Assembly: GCA_036389315.1 (NCBI GenBank) | Contig: DASVQF010000037.1 | Location: 1-64,000 of the forward strand | DNA length: 64,000 nucleotides | Source of the DNA: DASQYE01 sp036389315 | GTDB taxonomy: Bacteria > Acidobacteriota > Blastocatellia > Pyrinomonadales > Pyrinomonadaceae | Direction: 5' to 3' | Shown: in pieces, positions 7,926-16,563 of the stretch | Position numbering within the stretch: position 1 is the stretch's first letter | Layout of the letters: each line of letters begins with the position of its first letter | The notes under the pieces: model-generated | Databases searched by the model: none | The model's input: only the letters and a program-made list of their open reading frames with translations | What the model was told of the DNA's origin: nothing | Program-made: the position numbers and the translations under genes

Positions 7926-9215
7926 ATGGCTGTACAGGTTGAAGAGGCCAAGAGGGAGGCGCGCGCGGCCGGGCACGTGGGCGGAATGTTCCGCGCGCTC
8001 TCGCATCGCAACTTCAGGCTGTTCTGGGCGGGCGCGTTTCTCTCCAACGTCGGCACCTGGATGCAGGCCGTGGCGCAAGGGTGGCTCGTCTTCGAGCTGA
8101 CCAATTCGCCCTTCTGGCTCGGCGTTGACGGCTTTATGGCGACCGCTCCGGGGCTGCTGCTGACTCTAGCGGGCGGAGTCTTCGCAGACCTCGTTGACCG
8201 CCGTCGCATTCTGCTCTACACGCAGGTCGGCGCGGGGCTTTCGGCCTTCACGCTGGCCGTGCTGGTTTGGGCCAATGTCGTGCGCGATGCGTCGCACGTC
8301 TGGATCATCCTGTTGCTGACGTTCTGGACGGGCTGCTGCATGTCGCTCGCCGGGCCCTCGTATCAGGCGATCACGATTGACATGGTGGGGCGCGAGGATT
8401 TGGCGAACGCCATCGCGCTCAACTCCACTCAGTTTCAGCTCTCAAGGGTCATGGGGCCGGTCATCGCCGGGTTCGCGCTGAAGTGGCTCGGCCTGGCCGG
8501 ATGCTTCTTCGCCAACGGCATCTCGTACATAGCCGTCGTCGTCGCGCTCATGATGGTGCGCTTCGACGGCGCGGCCGCTCAGGCGCGCTCGCACGGGGCG
8601 GCAGAGGGGCACACGTTCTGGAGCGACCTGGTCGAAGGCCTGCGCTACGTGCGCCGCCGCCCGCGCGTCTTTATGCTGCTCATGATCTCTGCGGCGACGA
8701 GCCTCTTCGGCGCGCCTTACCTCTCGATGATGCCGCTGTTTGCGCGCGACATCCTGCACCTGAACGAATCGGGACTCGCCTTGATGATGGGGCTCGCGGG
8801 AGCGGGCGCGTTCGTCGGGGCGCTCTTTGTCACTTTCCTGGGCGACTTTCGTTACAAGGGATGGTCTGTGCTGGGAGGGGCGTGGGCCTTCGGCCTCTGC
8901 CTGATCGGCTTCTCGTTTTCGACGCGGCCCATCGTCTCGCTCGTCTATCTCTTTCTGATGGGCTTTGCGATTGTCTGTTCGATTGCCGTCACCAACACGC
9001 TCTTGCAGCAACTCGTCACGGACGAGATGCGCGGGCGCGTCATGAGCATGTTCATCCTCTCCTTCATCGGCGCGATGCCGCTGGGCAATCTACTGGCGGG
9101 CTCCGGCGCTCAACGCTTCGGCGCGCCGCGCACGCTCGCCACAGGCGGCCTCATCATCACGCTCTTTACGACCTACCTGGCGCTTCGCAACAAGCGGCTG
9201 CGGAGGCTCAATTAA
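7926..9215 (+). CDS. MFS transporter (drug/siderophore exporter type)
   Basis: A 429-residue polytopic inner-membrane protein with about 12 hydrophobic segments. It begins with FRALSHRNFRLFWAGAFLSNVGTWMQ, cut here to the recognisable FRLFWAGAFLSNVGTWMQ, the opening of the MFS_3/EntS-like class. The loop-2 signature appears as GGVFADLVDRRR, and its half-repeat as ARDILHLNESG and VTFLGDFRYKGW. The second half also carries QLVTDEMRGRVMSM, as in EntS relatives. It probably exports a small molecule by proton antiport; the substrate cannot be told from sequence. ATG 7926 is preferred over the TTG just before it. It stands alone between XdhC and a VIT/VWA gene. Confidence 0.9.
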   Translation: MAVQVEEAKREARAAGHVGGMFRALSHRNFRLFWAGAFLSNVGTWMQAVAQGWLVFELTNSPFWLGVDGFMATAPGLLLTLAGGVFADLVDRRRILLYTQVGAGLSAFTLAVLVWANVVRDASHVWIILLLTFWTGCCMSLAGPSYQAITIDMVGREDLANAIALNSTQFQLSRVMGPVIAGFALKWLGLAGCFFANGISYIAVVVALMMVRFDGAAAQARSHGAAEGHTFWSDLVEGLRYVRRRPRVFMLLMISAATSLFGAPYLSMMPLFARDILHLNESGLALMMGLAGAGAFVGALFVTFLGDFRYKGWSVLGGAWAFGLCLIGFSFSTRPIVSLVYLFLMGFAIVCSIAVTNTLLQQLVTDEMRGRVMSMFILSFIGAMPLGNLLAGSGAQRFGAPRTLATGGLIITLFTTYLALRNKRLRRLN

Positions 9216-9229
9216 GAGCCAATCCCTGT

Positions 9230-9235
9230 TAAAAT
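9230..9235 (+). promoter_or_regulatory. Possible -10 box for the VIT/VWA gene
   Basis: TAAAAT, preceded by TGT, lies about 100 bases upstream of the start at 9337 in the only intergenic stretch before it. No good -35 box is visible. Confidence 0.25.
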
Positions 9236-9336
9236 CAGATTTTCCGCAAGAAAGAGGGGCCGGGACGTTCTAAAAGGCGAAGGCGCGCGAGCCCGACAGG
9301 AGCGCATCACAAAGCAGCCGAGGAGAGACTCTTAAC

Positions 9337-11607
9337 ATGAGCATCAGCAGAGCTTCCGTCCGATTGATCTTCTTCCTTCTGATAATGCTGGCGGCGCAGG
9401 CGGCGCGCGCGCAAGGCGTGATCGTGCCCGGCCCCTGCGAGCGTTGCCCGCGCCCGCCGCGCCCCGTCACGCTCCCGCCGGCCCTGCCCGTCAAGTCCAT
9501 CAAGATCGAGACCCGCATTGACGCACAGGTCGCCACCACGCACGTCGAGCAGGTCTTTCGCAACGACACGGACGCCACGCTCGAAGGAACCTATTTTTTC
9601 CCAATCCCCGAATCGGCCTCCATCGCGGAGTTCGCCATCTGGGACGGTGATCGCCGCCTGGTCGGAGAGGTGCGCTCGCGCGAAGAGGCGCGGCGCATCT
9701 ACGACGAGATCGTGCGCCGCAAGCGAGACCCCGGCCTGCTGGAATACGCTGGCAAAGACCTTTTCCAGGCCAGCATCTTTCCCATCCCTCCGCACTCGGA
9801 CAAGAAGCTGGAATTGACCTACACGCAGGTCTTGCGCGCAGAGTCGGGCACGGTCTCTTATCGTTACCCGCTCGGGACGGGGCGCAACACGCAGCAGATC
9901 GGCACGGTCTCGGGCCGCGTCGAGATTGAGAGCCGCGAGCCGCTGCGCAACGTCTATTCCCCGAGCCACGCGATAGACATTACGCGCAAGGGCGAGACGC
10001 GCGCCGCAGTCTCTTTTGAATCCTCCGGCGCGCAGGCCCCGCAGGACTTTCAGCTCTTCTACGGCCTCTCGAAGGACGACTTCGGCGTCTCGCTCCTGAC
10101 CTATCGCGAGCCGGGGAAGGATGGCTATTTCCTGTTGCTCATCTCGCCCAAGAACGAGCTGACCGAGCAGGAGTACGCGGCCAAAGACATTCTCTTCGTG
10201 CTCGACACTTCGGGCTCGATGGCCGATCAGGGCAAGATGGAGAAGGCGCGAGCGGCGCTCCTCTTCGGCATTCGCAGCCTGCGCGCGGAAGACCGCTTCA
10301 ACGTCATCTCGTTCGCGGGCGAAGAGCGTTTGATGGAGCGCTCTCTGATCGCCGCCAACGAGCAGGGGCGTGCGCGCGGCGTCGAGTTCGTCAACTCTTT
10401 AAGGGCGACGGGCGGCACAAATATCAACGACTCGCTGCTCGCGGCCTTTCGACAGTTCAGCCAGAGCGAGCGCCCGCGCATGATCGTCTTCATGACGGAC
10501 GGGCTGCCGACCGTGAGCGAGACCAACACACAGCGCATCATCGAAAACGTGGCGCGCCAGCGCGTGCCCGGCGTGCGTCTTTTCACCTTCGGCGTCGGCT
10601 ATGACGTGAACACTGCGCTGCTGGACAAGCTGGCGGCGGACAACGGCGGCGTGGCCGAATACGTCGAGCCGCGCGAAGACCTCGAAGTCAAGGTCTCGGG
10701 CTTCTTCGCCAAGATCAACTATCCTGTCCTGACAGACCTCAAGCTGGACATGGGCGGTGTCGAGACAGACCTGGTCTACCCGCGCAGCCTGCCAGACCTC
10801 TTCAAGGGCACGCAGATAGCTTTGATCGGCCGCTATCGTAACCGGGTTGACCTGAGCCACGTCCGGCTGGGCCTACAGGGAAGGACTGGGGCGCGCGCGC
10901 AGACCTTCTTCTACGACAACCAGCGTTTTCCGTTGAAGGCCGAGAAGAACGACTTCCTGCCGCGCCTGTGGGCGACGCGAAGAGTCGGCTGGCTGATGGA
11001 ACAGATTCGCACCAACGGCGAGCAGAAAGAGTTGCGCGACGAAGTGGTTGATCTGGGCACACGCTACGGCATAGTCACGCCCTACACCTCTTACCTCGCG
11101 CTCGAATCGGACGAGGCGACGCAGATCACCAGCAACACGCCCGCCAACAACCGCCCGGTAACTACCTTGGGCGCTTTGGGAGGAAACACGTCCACTTCAA
11201 GAATGCGCGCGAACAGGCGTGGGCCTATCGCCGGTTCTGCGGCCGATGCTGCTGCTGCTCCGCCGCCGAAGGCCGCCGCGCAGGCGACGACCGGAGAGGT
11301 CGCAGTCCAGCAGAGCAAGCGAGACCGCGCGCAGCAGGAGACCGTGCGCGTCGAATCCGATCCGGCCGCCGGCGGAGGCGTGCGCAACGTTGCGGGCAAG
11401 ACCTTCTACCTGCGCGAAGGCGTCTGGACGGATGCTGAGTTCAAGGCGGACGCGAAACTGCCGGAAACCGTGCTCACCTTCGGCAGCGACGAATACTTCG
11501 CGTTGCTTAAGCGTGAGCCGCGCCTGGCCGACTTCTTCGCGCTCGGCGAACGCGTAGTGGTCGTCTACCAGGGCCGCGTCTATCGCGTCAACGAAGCGAC
11601 GAAATAG
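9337..11607 (+). CDS. Secreted VIT domain- and VWA domain-containing protein
   Basis: A 756-residue protein with a Sec signal peptide (LIFFLLIMLAAQAARAQ). A VIT domain (about 50-180: ATTHVEQVFRNDTDATLEG, SREEARRIYDEIVRRK) is followed by a VWA domain (about 283-460). The VWA metal-ion site is intact (DTSGS at about 290-294, then FMTDG). This is the inter-alpha-trypsin-inhibitor architecture, found in many secreted bacterial proteins thought to bind partners through the VWA metal site. An Ala/Pro-rich low-complexity segment (about 630-690) precedes a C-terminal region seen in acidobacterial relatives. It probably acts in the periplasm or outside the cell in adhesion or protein assembly. The ligand is unknown. 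Confidence 0.9.
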   Translation: MSISRASVRLIFFLLIMLAAQAARAQGVIVPGPCERCPRPPRPVTLPPALPVKSIKIETRIDAQVATTHVEQVFRNDTDATLEGTYFFPIPESASIAEFAIWDGDRRLVGEVRSREEARRIYDEIVRRKRDPGLLEYAGKDLFQASIFPIPPHSDKKLELTYTQVLRAESGTVSYRYPLGTGRNTQQIGTVSGRVEIESREPLRNVYSPSHAIDITRKGETRAAVSFESSGAQAPQDFQLFYGLSKDDFGVSLLTYREPGKDGYFLLLISPKNELTEQEYAAKDILFVLDTSGSMADQGKMEKARAALLFGIRSLRAEDRFNVISFAGEERLMERSLIAANEQGRARGVEFVNSLRATGGTNINDSLLAAFRQFSQSERPRMIVFMTDGLPTVSETNTQRIIENVARQRVPGVRLFTFGVGYDVNTALLDKLAADNGGVAEYVEPREDLEVKVSGFFAKINYPVLTDLKLDMGGVETDLVYPRSLPDLFKGTQIALIGRYRNRVDLSHVRLGLQGRTGARAQTFFYDNQRFPLKAEKNDFLPRLWATRRVGWLMEQIRTNGEQKELRDEVVDLGTRYGIVTPYTSYLALESDEATQITSNTPANNRPVTTLGALGGNTSTSRMRANRRGPIAGSAADAAAAPPPKAAAQATTGEVAVQQSKRDRAQQETVRVESDPAAGGGVRNVAGKTFYLREGVWTDAEFKADAKLPETVLTFGSDEYFALLKREPRLADFFALGERVVVVYQGRVYRVNEATK

Positions 11608-11719
11608 ACCAAGCCGCTCTGGCCCACGAGCAGCCGCAGGCGCTCAGGGTTTTTCGCCTGCACAGAAAAGAGCCACGCGCCTTCGGGGATTGAACCCAGG
11701 GCGCGGGGCTTGAGTCTTG

Positions 11720-11725
11720 TATAAT
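11720..11725 (+). promoter_or_regulatory. Consensus -10 box upstream of the YCF48-like gene
   Basis: A perfect TATAAT preceded by TTG, about 155 bases upstream of the start at 11881. A TTGAAC lies at 11690-11695, but the 24-base gap is too long for a standard promoter, so an extended -10 promoter is more plausible. The surrounding 11608-11880 stretch holds no gene. Confidence 0.4.
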
Positions 11726-11880
11726 TGGTGCGAGTTCGTGTACAACTCTGGCAGGAAGACTTCATCGAATCAAATTCAAGTTTGAGCGTCGAGCAAGCTG
11801 CAACTCAAACCAAGAGGCATCACAAGCAGTCATCACAAGCGCGCGTGCGTGCGTTTCCTTAATGGAGAGTCTGACGAGCA

Positions 11881-12867
11881 ATGAGACAGAAGTGTGAGAG
11901 GAGGTGGCGGCTCATTTTGGCCGCGCTTCTTTTTTTAGCGACCGTGGCCCAGGCCGCCACGGCGCAGGACGGTTGGATAAGAACCCGTCGCGGCGAAGAG
12001 AACAAGGATTTGAACGCGGTCTTTTTCGCAGACCAGAAGCGCGGGTGGATCGCCGGGGATAACGGTTTCGTGAGTCGCACGGAGGACGGGGGACGGAGCT
12101 GGTCGCAGCAGCCCGTGGAGACCAATGAAGCCATCAATGACATCTACTTTCGCAACCGTGACGAAGGCTACTTCCTGGCCGCCAATCGTATCTTCGGCAC
12201 GCGCAACGGCGGCGAGCAGTGGCGCGAGCTGAGCCGCTTCTCTCCGGAAGAGTTCGGCGGCGCGGAGCTTGAGCTCTACAGCATCAGATTTTCGGGGAAG
12301 AAGAAGGGCTGGGTCGTCGGCTCAGTCTCAAAGCGCGACGTGGTCGTTGACAGCCTGCTGATCTATACGGAAGACGGCGGGGCTTCCTGGCTGCGCCAGC
12401 GAGCACCCTCAAGGGAAGAGCTGATCCACGTCGATTTCACGAGCGACCAGCGGGGCTGGGCCGTCGGCGCTTCGGGAACCATACTGCACACGGAGGACGG
12501 CGGGCGTACGTGGACGCTGCAACGTTCGGGCACGAACGCGACGCTCTATCACGTGGACTTTCGCACCGAGCGGGTCGGCTGGGCCGTGGGCGAGCGCGGA
12601 ACCATACTGCGCACGACCGACGGCGGCGAGAGCTGGTTCGCGGTCGCCGTGCCCGTGCGCTCGACGCTCCTGAGCGTGCAGTTCGCCAGCGAAGACGAGG
12701 GCTGGATTGTCGGGCGCGGCGGCATTATCCTGCGCTCGGACGACAGCGGCAAGACCTGGCTCAGACAGGAGAGCCATACGAAACAGAATCTCTACGCGCT
12801 CTTTGTGGATAAGAAGAACGGGTGGGTCGTGGGCGGCGACGGCACGGTCTTGCAGTACGAGCGATAG
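11881..12867 (+). CDS. Secreted YCF48/BNR-type beta-propeller protein
   Basis: A 328-residue protein with a signal peptide (LILAALLFLATVAQAATAQ). The mature part is built of about six repeats of the form GWxVGxxGTIxxTxDGGxxW, the YCF48/photosystem II assembly-factor-like pattern of Asp-box propellers. Clear copies start near residues 55, 135, 185, 235 and 275. In phototrophs YCF48 helps assemble photosystem II. In heterotrophs like the likely host, such propellers are secreted proteins of unknown role, probably binding protein or glycan. The gene appears to be transcribed alone. Confidence 0.85.
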   Translation: MRQKCERRWRLILAALLFLATVAQAATAQDGWIRTRRGEENKDLNAVFFADQKRGWIAGDNGFVSRTEDGGRSWSQQPVETNEAINDIYFRNRDEGYFLAANRIFGTRNGGEQWRELSRFSPEEFGGAELELYSIRFSGKKKGWVVGSVSKRDVVVDSLLIYTEDGGASWLRQRAPSREELIHVDFTSDQRGWAVGASGTILHTEDGGRTWTLQRSGTNATLYHVDFRTERVGWAVGERGTILRTTDGGESWFAVAVPVRSTLLSVQFASEDEGWIVGRGGIILRSDDSGKTWLRQESHTKQNLYALFVDKKNGWVVGGDGTVLQYER

Positions 12868-12936
12868 GTAAAGAGCCGCTCGTTCGATTCGAGGTTTCCT
12901 TCAGCTTCGGTGAAGATGAAGCGATTGGAGGAACGA

Positions 12937-13599
12937 ATGCTGGTCGGACACTTCGCGGTAGCTTTCGCGGGAAAGCGCCTTGCGCCGAAGCTCTCGCTCG
13001 GTACGCTCGTACTCGCAGCGATGCTGCCGGACGTGCTTTGGCCCATCTTTTCGCTCGCCGGACTAGAATACTCTGCGCCTCCGTCCGGGGACGTGAGCCG
13101 GCATGGCTTCGATGCTCCCGTCAGTCACAGCCTGTTGACGGTCTTGATCTGGGCTGTGCTCTTCTCCTGTGGCTACTTTCTATGGCGTCGCTCCGAGCGC
13201 GGGGAGCCTTCACGGCGTTACGCTTTGGTACTGTTCGGAGCCGTCCTGAGCCACTGGCTGCTGGACGTGGTGAGCTACAGGCACGCGCTCGCGCCCGGCG
13301 TGAACGGCTATGTCGGACTGATGCTCTGGAACTCTCTGCCCGCGACGCTCCTGGTCGAAGGCGGCCTCTGGCTCGTTGCGATTGTCCTTTACCTGCGCGC
13401 CACGCGCGCGCAAAATTGGGCGGGCTTGTTCGCCTTCTGGCCTGTCGTAGCCTTTCTCACTTTCGTCTGGGTCGCCAACATACGCAAAGGCCCGCCGCCT
13501 CCCGAAGCCGTGGCGGGCAGTTTGATCTTCTTCTTGTTGCTGGTCGCGTGGGCCTACTGGATGAACCGCGCGCGCCCGGCTTCCGGCTTGATTGAATAG
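12937..13599 (+). CDS. YdjM/DUF457-like membrane protein (putative metal-dependent hydrolase)
   Basis: A 220-residue integral membrane protein. The ATG at 12937 has GGAGG five bases upstream and is preferred to the GTG at 12910. It has about six hydrophobic segments. It carries the spaced His/Asp motifs of the YdjM-type family: MLVGHF at the start, LPDVLWP after the first helix, APVSHSLL, and LSHWLLDVVSYRHA. In that family these residues are thought to bind metal at the membrane face, but no substrate is established. A GC-rich inverted repeat follows its stop. Confidence 0.7.
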   Translation: MLVGHFAVAFAGKRLAPKLSLGTLVLAAMLPDVLWPIFSLAGLEYSAPPSGDVSRHGFDAPVSHSLLTVLIWAVLFSCGYFLWRRSERGEPSRRYALVLFGAVLSHWLLDVVSYRHALAPGVNGYVGLMLWNSLPATLLVEGGLWLVAIVLYLRATRAQNWAGLFAFWPVVAFLTFVWVANIRKGPPPPEAVAGSLIFFLLLVAWAYWMNRARPASGLIE

Positions 13600-13604
13600 A
13601 ATGC

Positions 13605-13642
13605 AAGCGCCCGCGGGCTCCTGTTACTGGGCCCAGGCGCTT
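13605..13642. terminator. Small inverted repeat between two plus-strand genes
   Basis: AAGCGCC (13605-13611) pairs with GGCGCTT (13636-13642), and further G/C pairing is possible inside. It lacks a U-tract, so it may be a weak terminator or a leader hairpin for the gene starting at 13657. Confidence 0.4.
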
Positions 13643-13656
13643 CGGGGAAGAGAATC

Positions 13657-14277
13657 ATGAGCCATCATCACACCTCACTGGAACAGTCCTGGAAAATTAT
13701 TAGACGCCTCAACGGTGACGCGAAGAGATGTATCCGGGCGCTGCAAGAGACGCCCTCGGACGATGCCGAGGAGATAGCCTTCTGGCGCAGAACGTACGCG
13801 CGCACCGTCTTCGCGATTATGGACGGGGCGGTCTATCAACTGATGGCCCATGCTTACGCAGCACGTTACAGGCGCGACGTGGTCTTCTCGCTGGACGAGT
13901 TGCAGCGGCTTGAGAAGGCTTACGACTTCGACGAAGATCGGGAGCCGTCCACGACTTTCAGCCAGACTCAGATGCTTGAGCAGATCAGGTTCGCCTTCAA
14001 TGCCTTCGCGCGCGTTCACTATTCCGATTACATCCTCCCGACGCATGATCCCGGCTGGTTCTTCATCAAAGATATAGGCTACATCAGAGAGTGCCTGCAA
14101 TTTCCCAGGGAGCCGGCGAGCCTGGAAGTCTACGAGGAGAATATAGAGACGCTAATTGAGGGCTTGCTCTGGTTCATAGAGCGAATGGTGGAGCTGATGG
14201 AGAGCAGCCAGGAGCAGGCGATGATGAAATTCGCCGCCTGGGAATCCGACCAGGACGAGAACGAGATCATCATGTGA
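13657..14277 (+). CDS. Hypothetical helical cytoplasmic protein
   Basis: A 206-residue protein I do not recognise. It has no signal peptide or membrane segment, and composition and spacing suggest an all-alpha fold rich in Tyr, Phe, Glu and Arg. Notable segments are WKIIRRLNGDAKRC, a central IRFAFNAFARVHYSDYI, and an acidic C-terminus (ESDQDENEIIM). AGAGAATC precedes the ATG. Codon use matches the neighbours, and the gene is convergent with the PQQ-propeller gene across a heptad hairpin. Confidence 0.75.
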   Translation: MSHHHTSLEQSWKIIRRLNGDAKRCIRALQETPSDDAEEIAFWRRTYARTVFAIMDGAVYQLMAHAYAARYRRDVVFSLDELQRLEKAYDFDEDREPSTTFSQTQMLEQIRFAFNAFARVHYSDYILPTHDPGWFFIKDIGYIRECLQFPREPASLEVYEENIETLIEGLLWFIERMVELMESSQEQAMMKFAAWESDQDENEIIM

Positions 14278-14279
14278 GA

Positions 14280-14332
14280 AGGGATGAGGGATGAATAAAA
14301 GACAAATTGCTCTTCTTTCATCCCTCATCCCT
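14280..14332. repeat. Heptad inverted repeat between convergent genes, GGGATGA type
   Basis: AGGGATGAGGGATGAA (14280-14295) is exactly complementary to 14317-14332, and a further CATCCCT unit follows on the right. The same 16-base arm occurs at 6535. It sits between the stops of the plus-strand gene at 14277 and the minus-strand gene at 14339 and probably terminates both. Confidence 0.8.
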
Positions 14333-14338
14333 CATCCC

Positions 14339-16225
14339 TTATTTCGGCAGGCGCTCGGCGGCGGTCTTGATGATGGGCATGTTGGTGGGAGTGCCGCCAG
14401 CGGTTTCGACTATGGGGAGCCGTATGAAGCCTGTTCCTTCGGGCCCGCCGAAACTGCGCACCCAGGCGGCGGCCAGCCCTTGCTCATCTTCGGCGAGGAC
14501 GGTTATGAGCGCGCCAGGGTCGGCAGACCAGTTGCTCAGCCACCAACCCGTGAGCCCCCACCTGGCTCCTTCGGCAGTAGCGCGCGCTGTGTTGGCGTCG
14601 AAATTTCCCCGCTTGTGACCGACTCCGAGCAGGCGCTCGACCTCCTCGCGCTCTATCTTCTTGATGTCGCGCTGCCCTGTTTGAAGATCGGCCGCCCACA
14701 ACATCGGCGGCATCCCGACCCAGACGACCTTGCCGCCGCCGTCCAGGTATTTGCGCAGGAGGGATTGGCCGCTACTGTCCGGGCCCACCGTTTGCGGAAG
14801 ATAATCTATGGCGAAGACGACAACGCTCGGGGCGCGGTCGCTCAGGCGCTCGTTCAAAAACTGGGCGAGCCCCTGGGCGTTGACTACTTCGTAATCGTTC
14901 GCCTTCAGGTAATCGCGCAACGCCTCGTGGCTACGGAAGGTGACTGCCTTGACGTAATCCGTGTCCCAGAAGACGACGCGCCTGAGCGCCGAAGTGCCGC
15001 CGGAATTGATCGCGTAAACTGCTCCGTCATCGCTGCCGAAATAGAGCTTGCCGTCTGCTAGGAGAGGCGAGGAGAGGACTCTTTTCTGCGCACGGTAGCG
15101 CCAGACTTCCGCGCCCGTCCTGCGGTTGACGGCGTAGAGATTACCCGCCCAATCGCCGACGTAAAGAGTCTGCGCGGCAAGAGCAGGCGAAGACCAGACG
15201 AGGCTCTCGGTCTTCAGCCGCCAGACCTCCTTGCCCGTGCGCGCGTCCACGCACTGCACGAAGCGGCCGTCTGAGCTTCCGGCATAAACGTGCCCGTCGG
15301 CTACGGCCGGCGAGCTGTTGACCCAGGAAATCTGCTGATCGAAGCGCCAGCGCAAACGTCCGTCCGCAGCACCTACGGCGTAGAGGAATCCGTCACGCGC
15401 TCCGAAATAGACCGCGCCGTCCGCCACGGCCGGAGAAGATTGTATGGACTTGCGATCATATCCGAAGTCGGCTGAGTTGAGCCCTCTGCCTTCGGTGTCG
15501 TAACGCCACTTGAGCTGCCCGCTCAAGAGGTCTACCGCGTAGAGACTTCCGTCAAAGCTGCCGACGAAGACCGTCCCTTCATCAACCGCAGGCGTCGAGC
15601 GCACGCGCCCGCCCGTCTCGAACTTCCACAACTGGCGACCCGTCGCGCTCTCGACCGCGTAGAGCGAGCCGTCTCCGCTTCCGAAAAGCACTCGCCCGTC
15701 AAAGACCGTCGGCGACGAAGTGAAAAAGTCTCCGCTCTCGTAACCCCACGCGAGCGCAGCTTCGCGGCCGGTCTTCACAGTCCAGACGACCTCGCCGCTC
15801 CCGGCCCGTAAAGCCACGAACCTTCCATCGTAAGTGCCCAGATAGACGTTGCCTCCGGCGACGGCCGGACTGGATGTCACGGGGCTCCCGGCATTGAAGC
15901 GCCAAGCTTCGGCCCCGGTCTTAGCATCCAGCGCATAGAGGTGGCCGTCGCTGCTCCCCACGTAAAGGATGCCGTCAGAGAGCGTGGGCGAAGATCGAAC
16001 CGCGCCGCCCGTCTGGACTCTCCACTGCAAGCCGCCGAAACTCTTCACCTCCGCCGAAGCGTAGGCCCCGGAATGCGCCGGGCCGTTGAGGAACATAGCC
16101 GCCCGCGCCGTCTCTTTAGGAACTTTCCCGGCCAACTCCCTGGCCGCCAGGTAGCCGCCGACGCACACAACGACAATCGCTCCCGTCAGGAGAGCGGCAG
16201 GGAGATACTTTCGAGGGCCGGTCAT
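14339..16225 (-). CDS. Membrane-anchored PQQ-type beta-propeller fused to an amidotransferase-like domain
   Basis: A 628-residue protein starting at ATG 16225, which has AGGAGG upstream; the longer frame to 16291 lacks this. An N-terminal anchor (LLTGAIVVVCVGGYLAA) is followed by about eight propeller blades of the form SSPxxADGxxYxGxxDGxLYA (about residues 60-420), as in PQQ-dependent dehydrogenases and BamB. The catalytic residues of the dehydrogenases are not evident, so it is more likely a binding scaffold. The last 200 residues have a different fold, with VVFAIDYLP and YLDGGGKVVWVGMPP resembling class I glutamine-amidotransferase-like domains. No catalytic Cys triad is apparent. Extracytoplasmic; ligand unknown. 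Confidence 0.8.
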   Translation of the reverse strand: MTGPRKYLPAALLTGAIVVVCVGGYLAARELAGKVPKETARAAMFLNGPAHSGAYASAEVKSFGGLQWRVQTGGAVRSSPTLSDGILYVGSSDGHLYALDAKTGAEAWRFNAGSPVTSSPAVAGGNVYLGTYDGRFVALRAGSGEVVWTVKTGREAALAWGYESGDFFTSSPTVFDGRVLFGSGDGSLYAVESATGRQLWKFETGGRVRSTPAVDEGTVFVGSFDGSLYAVDLLSGQLKWRYDTEGRGLNSADFGYDRKSIQSSPAVADGAVYFGARDGFLYAVGAADGRLRWRFDQQISWVNSSPAVADGHVYAGSSDGRFVQCVDARTGKEVWRLKTESLVWSSPALAAQTLYVGDWAGNLYAVNRRTGAEVWRYRAQKRVLSSPLLADGKLYFGSDDGAVYAINSGGTSALRRVVFWDTDYVKAVTFRSHEALRDYLKANDYEVVNAQGLAQFLNERLSDRAPSVVVFAIDYLPQTVGPDSSGQSLLRKYLDGGGKVVWVGMPPMLWAADLQTGQRDIKKIEREEVERLLGVGHKRGNFDANTARATAEGARWGLTGWWLSNWSADPGALITVLAEDEQGLAAAWVRSFGGPEGTGFIRLPIVETAGGTPTNMPIIKTAAERLPK

Positions 16226-16563
16226 GGTGGCCTCCTCATGCGCTTGGATTCTGTTTACGGGTATGCTCCGCTTGATCTGGCCGCACGCCATTCTAAGAAC
16301 GCCGAGGGCCGCGCCAAAGTTCTATCTCTCTTCAAGCATTCCACTTATCTGATTTAATCTGTGATCTGAAATCTTTCGGCCCGCGCCTGTACAACCTGAA
16401 GGAACGGCCGGGGCATCTTAGGGCTTGAGGTTACTGCTGAGAGCCGTGAGGGGAAAGCGGTTGTAGTAACTTTCGATTCCTCCTGTAACTAAACCGCCCG
16501 GCGTGAGCGTTCACACCGGGCGGCTTTTTGTTGAGGCCAGACGAGCGAGCGAGACGGATATTA
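16226..16563. other. Intergenic region between two minus-strand genes
   Basis: No open frame with coding character is seen in these 338 bases. It contains the upstream region of the PQQ-propeller gene and, near its other end, the hairpin at 16494-16529. Confidence 0.5.
16494..16529 (+). terminator. Strong GC-rich hairpin with T-run
   Basis: CCGCCCGGCGTGA (16494-16506) pairs, with one mismatch, with TCACACCGGGCGG (16511-16523), followed by CTTTTT. The T-run is on the plus strand, although the nearest gene end is the minus-strand M16 gene at 16564. It either terminates a plus-strand transcript with no annotated gene or works in both directions. Confidence 0.6.

Noticed and set aside
12875..12905. 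GTTCGATTCGAGG resembling a tRNA T-loop
   Set aside because: The flanking bases cannot form acceptor or anticodon stems, and the stretch is the leader of the YdjM-like gene.
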